Positions 1 through 6,588 of a stretch of 14,616 bases of DNA are shown piece by piece. The translations under genes were made by a program, and so were the position numbers. This DNA comes from JABDBK01 sp964533645. Its GTDB lineage: Bacteria > Pseudomonadota > Gammaproteobacteria > DSM-16500. Position 1 is the first letter of the stretch. Every line of letters starts with the position of its first letter. The stretch is from positions 1 through 14,616 of the forward strand of contig CAZHMQ010000049.1 in assembly GCA_964533645.1 (NCBI GenBank), read 5' to 3'. Below the pieces are notes generated by a model that was not told the origin of the DNA, did not search any database, and saw only the letters and a list, made by a program, of their open reading frames with translations.

Positions 1-2
1 GA

Positions 3-113
3 GTACCCAGTGATTATAATATCCGGGTGAATGTGGTGGTTGCTTTAACTTTTAGTTTCTTATACTGGACTTTGGCCATTTTTAAAATGGTGGACACATA
101 TTGCGTGGTTTAA
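3..113 (+). CDS. Possible 3' end of an unidentified membrane protein (partial)
   Basis: Frame 3 is open from the window edge to a TAA at 111-113 and would encode 36 residues. A central stretch (about residues 9-29) is hydrophobic and aromatic and could be one transmembrane helix, with Lys-Met-Val-Asp after it. No family can be recognised from so little, and the upstream part lies outside the window. The last residues and the stop fall inside the left arm of the palindromic element at 89-194, so the native C-terminus may have been changed by that element. It could equally be a chance open frame; confidence is low. Confidence 0.3.
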   Translation, partial: VPSDYNIRVNVVVALTFSFLYWTLAIFKMVDTYCVV

Positions 114-194
114 TGTAGGGTGGGCAAAGGTCGCTCTTTGACCGTACCCACCAAAAGGACAAATAATTAATAGTCACGCAATGTTTTGTCCACC
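89..194. repeat. Imperfect palindromic (MITE-like) intergenic element with nested REP-like hairpin
   Basis: The left arm at 89-107 and right arm at 175-194 are near-perfect reverse complements: both read ggtggaca, a short variable spacer, then ttgcgtg. Between them sits a second hairpin at 119-152, with arms ggtggg/cccacc plus an inner ggtc/gacc stem. Its ggtgggcaaag core (119-129) is identical to the reverse complement of 12962-12972 in the REP-like hairpin upstream of rsmA. The element fills most of the space between the end of the leftmost frame and the end of the GT2 gene, and may act as a weak terminator for either. There is no long T tract. Confidence 0.5.
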
Positions 195-203
195 CTAGAT
201 CTG

Positions 204-941
204 CTACGAAGTAGAAAATAGTTTTCTAAAACGCAACATGATGACAACCTTCAAAGATTCCCACATATTATTTTTAGGAAACTTGCTTACCCCATGTTCT
301 CTATCAACAAAAGTAATAGGCACTTCAACAATAGCATGGGTGCGTTGATGCAGCTCCCAAAATAAATGAATCTTATAAGCATAATTTTTTGATAAAAGAT
401 TTTCTAAAGGAATTTCTTTCAGTAATGAAACTTTAGTGGCTCGAAAACCACTTGTTAAATCATAAAATTTTCGCGTTAAAAATAATCTTGCGACGTAATT
501 TCCGATACGTGAAATCATACGACGGTTCCATGCCCAATTAGCTTCTATCTTTCCACCAGGCACATAACGACTACCCATGACGACATCCGCGCCTTTTTCA
601 ATGGCATCCATCATCAAAGCTATGTATTTAGGTTGATGCGAACCATCTGCATCAAATTCAAAAATAACATCGGCGTCAAAATGCTCAATCACATAACGCA
701 TCGCTTGAATATATGCACCCCCTAGCCCTGATTTTTTATCTTCCACGATTAAATGAAGATTTTTATATTTTATTTGTAAAGATTTTACAAAAGGGATTGT
801 TTGATCGGGAGAGCAACTATCAAAAACCAAAATATCAAAGTTATGGTTTTTAATTTGTGAAATCTCATATTGCAAAAGTTTTAAGGTTTCGCCTATGTGG
901 CCTTCTTCATTATACGTAGGAATAATAATGACAACGTTCAC
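204..941 (-). CDS. GT2 polyprenyl/dolichyl-phosphate mannosyltransferase-like glycosyltransferase
   Basis: A 245-residue soluble GT-A fold enzyme of the DPM1 type. Family knowledge predicts transfer of a sugar, usually mannose from GDP-mannose, to a polyprenyl phosphate at the cytoplasmic face of the membrane, giving a lipid-linked donor for glycoconjugates. Visible motifs are the N-terminal IIIPTYNEE (5-13), the metal-binding DAD (97-99, here followed by GSHQP rather than the more usual LSHHP), GSRY (123-126), DLTSGFR (161-167) and a basic REHGVSKF segment (214-221). It stops after the catalytic domain and has no C-terminal membrane helices, unlike GtrB-type enzymes. The start is GTG at 941, preceded by AAGGA about 8 nt upstream. 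It begins 20 bp after the M50 protease gene and is probably co-transcribed with it. The sugar and lipid acceptor are inferred, not visible. Confidence 0.88.
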   Translation of the reverse strand: MNVVIIIPTYNEEGHIGETLKLLQYEISQIKNHNFDILVFDSCSPDQTIPFVKSLQIKYKNLHLIVEDKKSGLGGAYIQAMRYVIEHFDADVIFEFDADGSHQPKYIALMMDAIEKGADVVMGSRYVPGGKIEANWAWNRRMISRIGNYVARLFLTRKFYDLTSGFRATKVSLLKEIPLENLLSKNYAYKIHLFWELHQRTHAIVEVPITFVDREHGVSKFPKNNMWESLKVVIMLRFRKLFSTS

Positions 942-961
942 TGCATAAATCCTTTTATGAC

Positions 962-1606
962 TTAAGTTAAACCCATTAAACTAGCTATTCCTTGTATTAA
1001 AAAAATCATAGGCGGCACCAGGATGTAAGATAACAGTCCTGTAAACATCAAAATCAGTAACACTAAAAAACCATAAGGCTCAAAACGATAATACTGCCAA
1101 GCCCAACGTCCCGGCAATAAATTATAAAGCGCGCGACCACCATCTAAAGGAGGAATGGGTAAACAATTCAACACTGCCAACATGACGTTAATCTCTATAC
1201 CCGCCCAACCCATGGCTTCTAAAGGCACACTAAACCATGGCGAAGCATACATAGACAAACTTGCCATCAAACCCCAAAGCAATGCCATAATCAAATTTGA
1301 TACTGGCCCAGCAAGCGAGACTAGCACCATGTCACGCCGTGGGTTACGCAAATTACGCGCATCAACAGGTACCGGCTTTGCCCAACCGAAAATAACAGGA
1401 CTGACTATTAACAAAACAATAGGAATAACGATAGTTCCTACTAAATCAATATGTTTAATAGGGTTTAAGGTAAGACGCCCTGACAAACGGGCCGTTTGAT
1501 CACCAAATTTAGACGCAACCCAGCCATGCGCAACCTCATGTACTGTGATTGCAAATAATACAGGCAATGCCCAAATAATAATTTTTTGAATTAAACTAAA
1601 TTCCAT
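962..1606 (-). CDS. M50-family site-2-type membrane zinc protease
   Basis: A 214-residue polytopic intramembrane metalloprotease of the compact S2P/M50B type. Zinc ligands are visible: HEVAH at 23-27 in the first membrane helix and the third ligand in N137-CLPIPPLDGG (Asp145). The conserved SLAGPVSN at 97-104 is typical of this subfamily. Four or five further hydrophobic segments are present. There is no PDZ domain, so it is not RseP but the shorter site-2 group common in proteobacteria, whose substrates are mostly unknown. I chose ATG at 1606 because a longer frame starts with an unsupported TTG at 1615. Its Shine-Dalgarno is weak. It is first gene of a likely two-gene transcript with the downstream GT2 glycosyltransferase. 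No functional link between protease and sugar transferase is evident. Confidence 0.88.
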   Translation of the reverse strand: MEFSLIQKIIIWALPVLFAITVHEVAHGWVASKFGDQTARLSGRLTLNPIKHIDLVGTIVIPIVLLIVSPVIFGWAKPVPVDARNLRNPRRDMVLVSLAGPVSNLIMALLWGLMASLSMYASPWFSVPLEAMGWAGIEINVMLAVLNCLPIPPLDGGRALYNLLPGRWAWQYYRFEPYGFLVLLILMFTGLLSYILVPPMIFLIQGIASLMGLT

Positions 1607-1622
1607 AGTAGCCAAGTATATA

Positions 1623-1652
1623 CGTATATCTTGAAAAATGCGTCTAGTTCAA
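1623..1652 (-). promoter_or_regulatory. Candidate promoter for the M50 protease / GT2 operon
   Basis: Reading the minus strand, TTGAAC (1647-1652) and TATACG (1623-1628) are separated by 18 bp, which would start transcription about 10 nt before the ATG at 1606. The -10 region lies within a 12-bp perfect palindrome, atatacgtatat (1618-1629). This is pattern evidence only. Confidence 0.35.
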
Positions 1653-1665
1653 AAGAAAAATTTGA

Positions 1666-1674
1666 TGTTATACT
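1666..1674 (+). promoter_or_regulatory. Extended -10 promoter of the ZIP transporter gene
   Basis: TGtTATACT (1666-1674) is an extended -10 element only a few bases before the ATG at 1678. Transcription from it would begin at about 1681, inside that ATG. This argues that the longer reading frame starting at 1678 is not used and that GTG 1720, with its own ribosome-binding site, is the real start. Confidence 0.4.
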
Positions 1675-1719
1675 CACATGCATTGTAAATCATCTAAAAA
1701 TCATTATGCAGGACCCACA

Positions 1720-2481
1720 GTGTCATTCATTGCTTACAAAATAATCGCGGGAATTCTCATTTTCATCACTAGCCTCGTGGCAGTTATTTATCCTATCAAA
1801 GTACGCGCGCGCCCTGAGCATAGACCTTCGCTGGAGGCTGCCGATGCATTTGCCAGTGGGATTTTTTTAGGCGCAGCCCTATTTCATATGCTACCCGACG
1901 CCATTAGCGTTTTTTCAACAACACTAAGAAATACCGATTATCCTTTGGCAGAATTGTTTTGTGCCTGCGGATTTTTAATCTTATTGTTCCTAGAACGACT
2001 TTCCAAGTGTTTACCGTATGCCAAAAATTCCATGAATGCATTGCCATACATGATTACGTTGATTTTAGTCATACACTCTTTGATAGAAGGCGCTGTGCTT
2101 GGTATCAATACCACACTTGAAACAGCGTCGATTATCTTTTTGGCCATTATCGTCCATAAAAGCTCAGAAAGTTTTGCGCTCGCAGTCATTCTTAATCCCA
2201 CCCAACTGGCACTTAAACATGTCATTCTTATCGTAGGCTTGTTTTCGTTAATGACGCCTTTAGGCATACTGCTCGGGACCATGCTAACATCTATTGAACT
2301 TCGATCGACGCAATTACTTACCGCTGGATTCAATGCATTTGCAGCAGGAACATTCTTATATATGTCCACATTGCATCACATTAACCACCATGAACGTATG
2401 CATGAGTCAGAAAATTTGTTTGAATTTTTATTCTTACTGGCGGGTATAGTTATTATGGCGATATTGGCCCTCTGGGCATAA
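1720..2481 (+). CDS. ZIP-family divalent metal transporter
   Basis: A 253-residue ZIP (SLC39/ZupT-like) transporter with about eight hydrophobic segments. It is predicted to import zinc or another divalent metal across the inner membrane. The metal-site signatures are clear: HSLIEG (His119, Glu123) in the fourth helix and VHKSSE (His146, Glu150) in the fifth. The second helix reads FLGAALFHMLPDA, close to the family's F-L-x-x-x-x-x-H-L-L-P-E. GTFLY (200-204) precedes a His-rich stretch with five histidines at 209-218. I prefer GTG at 1720 because AGGA lies 6 nt upstream and the frame's earlier ATG (1678) has no ribosome-binding site and overlaps the promoter. Using 1678 would add 14 polar residues. 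The gene is monocistronic, divergent from the M50 gene, and ends at a strong terminator. Exact metal specificity cannot be read from the sequence. Confidence 0.88.
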   Translation: MSFIAYKIIAGILIFITSLVAVIYPIKVRARPEHRPSLEAADAFASGIFLGAALFHMLPDAISVFSTTLRNTDYPLAELFCACGFLILLFLERLSKCLPYAKNSMNALPYMITLILVIHSLIEGAVLGINTTLETASIIFLAIIVHKSSESFALAVILNPTQLALKHVILIVGLFSLMTPLGILLGTMLTSIELRSTQLLTAGFNAFAAGTFLYMSTLHHINHHERMHESENLFEFLFLLAGIVIMAILALWA

Positions 2482-2492
2482 GCCCTTAGGAT

Positions 2493-2549
2493 ATGTCATG
2501 CCAGCATGCTTTTATGCCACCTTTAAGCATGCTGGCATGACATTTTTTT
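2493..2549 (+). terminator. Rho-independent terminator with perfect 19-bp stem
   Basis: Perfect 19-bp inverted arms (2493-2511 and 2525-2543) flank a 13-nt loop and are followed on the plus strand by seven T residues (2543-2549). This is the expected terminator for the ZIP gene ending at 2481. On the minus strand no T tract follows, so it would not terminate mdh with equal strength. The T tract touches the mdh stop codon at 2548. The long self-complementary arm (tgtcatgccagcatgc core) is longer than a usual terminator and may derive from a dispersed palindromic repeat. Confidence 0.8.
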
Positions 2550-3534
2550 ATATCAATCCCATTTCCTTAACCGCATCATGCTCTTTGCGTAATTCATCTA
2601 ACGTGACATTGATTTTTTCTTGCGCAAAATCATTATGCTTCAACCCTGTGACAACTTTAAGCTTGCCACCTTCTGTACGGCATGGGAAAGAAAAGATCAA
2701 ACCTTCATCAATACCATATTCACCTTCCGAACAACGTGCTACTGAAAATGTTTCACCCTGCACAGTCTCATGCGCTAAATCATGTACGCCCATTAATGCA
2801 GCATTCGCAGCCGAAGCAGCCGATGATGCGCCGCGAGCCTTAATAACTTCAGCACCACGTTTTTGAACGATAGGAATAAAATCATTTTGCAACCAAGCTA
2901 TATCCGTAATAATGTCTGTTGCGGGTTTGCCATTGATTTTTGCATTATAAAAATCAGGAAACTGGGTAGCTGAATGATTTCCCCAAATCGTCATTTGTGT
3001 CACTGCCGTGACATCCATGCCTGCTTTGATAGCCAATTGTGAGCGTGCACGTAGCTCATCTAACTTGGTCATCGCATAAAATCTATCATGAGGCACATCG
3101 GGAGCATTATGCATTGCAATCAAGCAATTAGTATTACAGGGGTTACCCACCACAAAAATACGCACATCGTCGGCTGCATTATCATTAATGGCCTTACCCT
3201 GAGCGGTAAAAATTTTACCATTGATTTTTAATAAATCAGAACGCTCCATACCGTCTTTACGTGGCACCGAACCTACCAACATCGCCCAATTCACATCACG
3301 CATTGCTACATCTAAATCAGAAGTGCACACGACGTTCTTTAATAAAGGAAAAGCGCAATCTTCTAACTCCATAGCCACACCCCTAAGTGAGGGCAAAGCA
3401 TGTTCTAATTCTAACAACTGTAATTCAATTTCTGTATCAAGACCCAACATTTGGCCTGACGCAATTCTAAAAATCAAAGCATAACCAATCTGGCCTGCAG
3501 CACCGGTTACAGCCACCTTTACTCGCTTTTTCAT
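2548..3534 (-). CDS. mdh: NAD-dependent malate dehydrogenase (cytosolic-type, MDH type 2)
   Basis: A 328-residue enzyme that interconverts malate and oxaloacetate with NAD+/NADH in the TCA cycle, in the cytoplasm. GAAGQIG (11-17) is the dinucleotide-binding loop. The acidic residue closing the second strand (LLELE) indicates NAD preference. PRKDGMERSDLL (91-102) is the mobile active-site loop, Asp159 in the TKLDELRAR segment and His187 in WGNHSAT form the catalytic relay, and KARGASSAASAANAA is a hallmark of this subgroup. It belongs to the eukaryotic-cytosolic-like group also used by Coxiella and Legionella, rather than the E. coli type. ATG at 3534 lies 6 nt after AAGGAG; an adjacent ATG at 3537 is an equal alternative that would add one residue. 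An upstream ATG at 3567 overlaps the promoter and is rejected. It stands alone and converges with the ZIP gene. Confidence 0.95.
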   Translation of the reverse strand: MKKRVKVAVTGAAGQIGYALIFRIASGQMLGLDTEIELQLLELEHALPSLRGVAMELEDCAFPLLKNVVCTSDLDVAMRDVNWAMLVGSVPRKDGMERSDLLKINGKIFTAQGKAINDNAADDVRIFVVGNPCNTNCLIAMHNAPDVPHDRFYAMTKLDELRARSQLAIKAGMDVTAVTQMTIWGNHSATQFPDFYNAKINGKPATDIITDIAWLQNDFIPIVQKRGAEVIKARGASSAASAANAALMGVHDLAHETVQGETFSVARCSEGEYGIDEGLIFSFPCRTEGGKLKVVTGLKHNDFAQEKINVTLDELRKEHDAVKEMGLI

Positions 3535-3565
3535 CATGGACTCCTTAGTCACTAAAGTAGGCGAC

Positions 3566-3594
3566 ATTTTAATGCGATAACCTTATATCTTCAA
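3566..3594 (-). promoter_or_regulatory. mdh promoter
   Basis: On the minus strand TTGAAG (3589-3594) and TAAAAT (3566-3571) are separated by exactly 17 bp. Transcription would start near 3559, giving a leader of about 25 nt that carries the AAGGAG site (3541-3546). The -35 hexamer directly abuts the -35 hexamer of the divergent U-box/hemW promoter. Confidence 0.6.
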
Positions 3595-3623
3595 TTGACA
3601 TTGCATTTCTTAACCAGTAATTT
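3595..3623 (+). promoter_or_regulatory. U-box/hemW operon promoter
   Basis: A consensus TTGACA (3595-3600) is followed at 17 bp by a poor -10, TAATTT (3618-3623). A second AT-rich -10 candidate, TATAAA (3632-3637), lacks a good -35. A perfect -35 paired with a weak -10 suggests dependence on an activator, but that is inference. Confidence 0.45.
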
Positions 3624-3660
3624 CTCCTTCTTATAAAAAAATACAAAAGGAGGAGAAAAG

Positions 3661-4170
3661 ATGCTGAAAAAAAATGACACAACAAAAAATGCATTGCCTG
3701 ATGAAGCCGCTCTGCAAGAAGAAAATGCTGAGACTGAAGACGAAGCTATGCTAGAGGATGAGTTTGACGGCCCTATCAATGCACTCGAATTAGAAAATGA
3801 TGACTTTGATGACTGGAGCTCTGAATTAGAAAAAATTCAACAGCTATCAAAACCTTCCATAGCAGCAAAACCAGCTACACCTTTTGTCTCACCCCTAAAT
3901 ATTTCTGAGGTAGCTATACCTCCTAAGTTTATGTGCTCACTATCTAAACAAATTATGACGGAACCTGTTAGAATTGCTGGAAGTAAAGTCCCTGTTGCTT
4001 ATGAGAAATCCGTTATAGAATCGTATTATGATGAACACGGCAAAGATCCTATGACACATGAATATCTTGATGATGATGTACATTTTATACCTGACCTTGC
4101 TTTAACAAGAGAAATTACCGACTTTTGCCTTGCTCACAGGGCAACTCAAGAAAAAAACGACACTGCATGA
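3661..4170 (+). CDS. U-box domain protein, candidate E3 ubiquitin ligase effector
   Basis: A 169-residue protein with no signal peptide or membrane helix. Residues 10-60 are strongly acidic (runs of Glu/Asp) and probably disordered, followed by a Ser/Pro/Ala linker. Residues 86-157 match the eukaryotic U-box: IPPKFMC (86-92), I-M-x-E-P-V (98-103), Tyr114-Glu-Lys before the central helix, D-P-M-T (129-132) with Leu136, and the closing F-I-P-D-L-A-L then I-x-x-F (142-155). The canonical Pro after Cys is Ser93, and the loop between Gly107 and Tyr114 is about four residues longer than usual. U-boxes bind E2 enzymes without zinc; bacterial ones (LubX and GobX of Legionella) are Dot/Icm effectors acting in the host cell. 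Its AGGAGG site precedes ATG 3661. Its stop overlaps the hemW start (ATGA), so the two are translationally coupled. Export and ligase activity are inferred; no secretion genes are in view. Confidence 0.75.
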   Translation: MLKKNDTTKNALPDEAALQEENAETEDEAMLEDEFDGPINALELENDDFDDWSSELEKIQQLSKPSIAAKPATPFVSPLNISEVAIPPKFMCSLSKQIMTEPVRIAGSKVPVAYEKSVIESYYDEHGKDPMTHEYLDDDVHFIPDLALTREITDFCLAHRATQEKNDTA

Positions 4171-5312
4171 TACCTCTTAGTCTTTACATACATCTTCCGT
4201 GGTGCGTACGCAAATGTCCTTATTGTGACTTTAACTCTCATGAATTCAAACATGGCATACCGGAAGCAGCTTATGTGATGGCGCTCATCAAAGACCTCGA
4301 TGAAACGCTACCCTTTATTAAAGAGCGAGAGTTGAGCAGCATTTTTTTTGGTGGCGGAACACCTAGCTTATTTTCGCCAGAAGCTATAGAAAGCATTCTC
4401 AAAGACGTTCAGAAACGATTAGATTTCCATCATAATATAGAAATTACTCTAGAAGCGAATCCTGGAACCATTGATGGAGAACGCTTTAAAGGATTTAGAC
4501 AAGCCGGAATTAATCGATTATCCATTGGCATACAAAGTTTACAAGACGCGAAATTAAAAGCATTAGGCCGCATTCATAACCGCGACTATGCCTTACAAGC
4601 CATTGAACTTGCTATCGCTGCGGGTTTCACTAACTTTAATCTTGATCTCATGCATGGCTTACCGAACCAAACCATGCAAGATGCTATCGATGATTTACAA
4701 GATTGTTTGAAATTTTCACCCCCTCATTTATCTTGGTATCAACTCACCATAGAACCCAATACTTTTTTTGCTCACAAACCACCTGTGTTACCTGAAGAAG
4801 AAACATTATGGGATATACAAGAACGAGGCAAAGCGCTGCTTTCAGCGGCCGGTCTATGCTCTTATGAAGTTTCGGCTTATGCTAAACCCAATCACGAATG
4901 CATACATAATAAAAATTATTGGGAATTTGGAGATTATCTAGGCATAGGCGCAGGTGCACATAGCAAAATCACCAACGTAGTCACAGGCATCATCACTCGT
5001 CATTGGCAAATCAAACATCCTAATGATTATCTTGATACTACAAAAAAAATGACCGCTCATTCGAGCATACTTGAATCAAAAGATATTATTTTTGAATTTA
5101 TGTTAAATGCTTTACGTTTAACGCATGGTGTATCGACTGATTTATTTACTGAGCGCACAGGTTTAGATATAAAAACTATTGAACCCTTGCTATATGAAGC
5201 AAAACAAAAAAAACTTTTAGGCTCTGATCCTAAGCGAATACAAACGACTGCATTAGGAATGCGATTTTTAAATGATACGATTGCGTTATTTCTTCCTAGC
5301 GCGGCGATCTAG
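4167..5312 (+). CDS. hemW: HemW-type radical SAM heme chaperone
   Basis: A 381-residue member of the HemN-like radical SAM family. C13-x3-C17-x2-C20 binds the 4Fe-4S cluster. The residue two positions after the last cysteine is Phe22, not the cysteine found in coproporphyrinogen dehydrogenase HemN, which marks it as HemW, a heme-binding chaperone reported to deliver heme to respiratory proteins. Further family motifs are FFGGGTPSLF (60-69), EANPG (96-100), LSIGIQS (118-124) and the GIGAGAHS segment. The C-terminal HemN domain is intact. The true start is ATG 4167, which overlaps the TGA of the U-box gene; a longer frame from 4125 adds 14 residues unlike the family. In many gammaproteobacteria hemW follows rdgB; here a U-box gene occupies that place. 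Its last 27 bp overlap the convergent gene on the other strand. Confidence 0.93.
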   Translation: MIPLSLYIHLPWCVRKCPYCDFNSHEFKHGIPEAAYVMALIKDLDETLPFIKERELSSIFFGGGTPSLFSPEAIESILKDVQKRLDFHHNIEITLEANPGTIDGERFKGFRQAGINRLSIGIQSLQDAKLKALGRIHNRDYALQAIELAIAAGFTNFNLDLMHGLPNQTMQDAIDDLQDCLKFSPPHLSWYQLTIEPNTFFAHKPPVLPEEETLWDIQERGKALLSAAGLCSYEVSAYAKPNHECIHNKNYWEFGDYLGIGAGAHSKITNVVTGIITRHWQIKHPNDYLDTTKKMTAHSSILESKDIIFEFMLNALRLTHGVSTDLFTERTGLDIKTIEPLLYEAKQKKLLGSDPKRIQTTALGMRFLNDTIALFLPSAAI

Positions 5313-6572
5313 GGAAGCAGTTTCAAGATTGGTGCAAACCTCATCAAACGGAGAAAAGACAACTGATAATATCCTAGATTGAGTAGCATCACTTTGAGAA
5401 TAAGAAGGAGCAGGCACATCTTTCTCTGGTGCACAAAATCGACTAGGATTCAAATTATGCCGCGATGAAACTCCTAGCTCTATACCTGCAAGTTTTTCAT
5501 CCGATATCACTTGTGTTGCAGGAGCATGACAACATCGAAACCACTTACTTGCAGCCCAGCCTAAACCTCCTAACAATAATCCCGCACCAAAACCTATAGC
5601 GGCTGCCGCCGCAACTGCAGCAATACCCATGGAAAAATAAGCCACAAGTGCGCCTACTGCTGCGCCAACTAATGCGAGCGCACCTATCGACACTATTTTT
5701 TTCCACGGTATAGAGTGGTTTTCTTGAACAGGCTCAACAATGGATGCTACTGCCTCACTTGATGGATGTCTTGATTGATAAAAAGCAGCGAATAATACAG
5801 GAGACAGAGGATCCGAAATACCAAATTTTTTTATGCGATCAGTTAATATATCTTTTACACAATTATTTGCCTTTTCCCTTGCTTTATTTCCTTGATCTGC
5901 ATAACTTTCTGGCGTTTGATTTATCTTTTTTGGAGAAGGATCCATCATCGTATCTTGAGTAGTCGCTCTTGTAAAATAAGGCATACCTCCATTTTCATAT
6001 ATCATAAGAGGAATCGTTACGTTAGATTTTAAACTACTATCAGGAAACTCAGGATGAAGCATAAGCTCTATAGATACATCTGATTTTAACTCTTTCGCCC
6101 TACCCTGAAGAGTAGGTAAAGCACAACGATAAATAAAATCGTCACAAATATCTTTACGTACTCCATCATAATCATCATTGCTAGCGATTTTATCGAACTC
6201 ATCTTTAAAATTAGCAAGACGAATGATTTTCTCATCATCAATCACTTGAAAGAGAGTTTCACAAGCGAGAATTTTTCGAAATACAGATACCAACTGATAA
6301 CGCAACCAGCTTTCTAATGCAGTATAACCATTAAAATTATCTTCAACTTGCCACTCTCTCACACTGGATAATAATGCCCTGAGTCCATTAAATCGTGACC
6401 ATTTATCTTGCCCATTCTTAAGTAAAAGGCCAGTTGCTTTTGTAATGAGTGCTTCACATGCTTCTATGCGGGCATCACTTATATTTTTCTGCCATGCATT
6501 GCTGCGAAAAGCGCTGCCCAATAGATCGACCGTTGATTCTCGTCTTTGTTGCATTTCTATATGTCTTTGCAT
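5286..6572 (-). CDS. Unrecognised 428-aa protein with C-terminal transmembrane hairpin
   Basis: I do not recognise a family. There is no signal peptide. Residues 1-285 are hydrophilic and mainly helical-looking, with several acidic/basic stretches. Two Gly/Ala-rich hydrophobic segments, about 292-313 and 316-340, are separated by only two or three residues and rich in small-residue packing motifs, so they would form a tight membrane hairpin. The second is followed by WFRCC, a juxtamembrane double cysteine resembling acylation sites of eukaryotic membrane proteins. About 80 polar residues follow, ending in a basic RRARKK. A soluble body plus late hairpin resembles many Legionella/Coxiella effectors, but that is analogy only. 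ATG 6572 has AAGG 6 nt upstream; a TTG at 6590 would add six residues. It begins 37 bp after the beta-barrel gene and overlaps the 3' end of hemW by 27 bp. Confidence 0.75.
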   Translation of the reverse strand: MQRHIEMQQRRESTVDLLGSAFRSNAWQKNISDARIEACEALITKATGLLLKNGQDKWSRFNGLRALLSSVREWQVEDNFNGYTALESWLRYQLVSVFRKILACETLFQVIDDEKIIRLANFKDEFDKIASNDDYDGVRKDICDDFIYRCALPTLQGRAKELKSDVSIELMLHPEFPDSSLKSNVTIPLMIYENGGMPYFTRATTQDTMMDPSPKKINQTPESYADQGNKAREKANNCVKDILTDRIKKFGISDPLSPVLFAAFYQSRHPSSEAVASIVEPVQENHSIPWKKIVSIGALALVGAAVGALVAYFSMGIAAVAAAAAIGFGAGLLLGGLGWAASKWFRCCHAPATQVISDEKLAGIELGVSSRHNLNPSRFCAPEKDVPAPSYSQSDATQSRILSVVFSPFDEVCTNLETASLDRRARKK

Positions 6573-6588
6573 ATCTTGCCTTAGCCTC

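Noticed and set aside
1155..1499. Plus-strand frame of 114 residues
   Set aside because: It is antisense to the M50 protease, lacks a ribosome-binding site and shows no domain; typical of an opposite-strand shadow.
1678..1719. Longer N-terminus of the ZIP transporter from ATG 1678
   Set aside because: It has no ribosome-binding site and lies at the predicted transcription start, whereas GTG 1720 has AGGA at good spacing and begins just before the first membrane helix.
3535..3567. Longer malate dehydrogenase from ATG 3567
   Set aside because: That ATG overlaps the -10 box; the family begins at the K-x-V-K-V-A-V-T-G segment and AAGGAG precedes ATG 3534/3537.
3601..3645. PmrA box (Legionella effector regulator) ahead of the U-box gene
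   Set aside because: There are scattered cttaa and ctta motifs, but not the required tandem cTTAATatT spacing.
4125..4166. hemW start at ATG 4125 inside the U-box gene
   Set aside because: The extra 14 residues are unlike HemW proteins; ATG 4167 matches the family start and gives the usual ATGA overlap.
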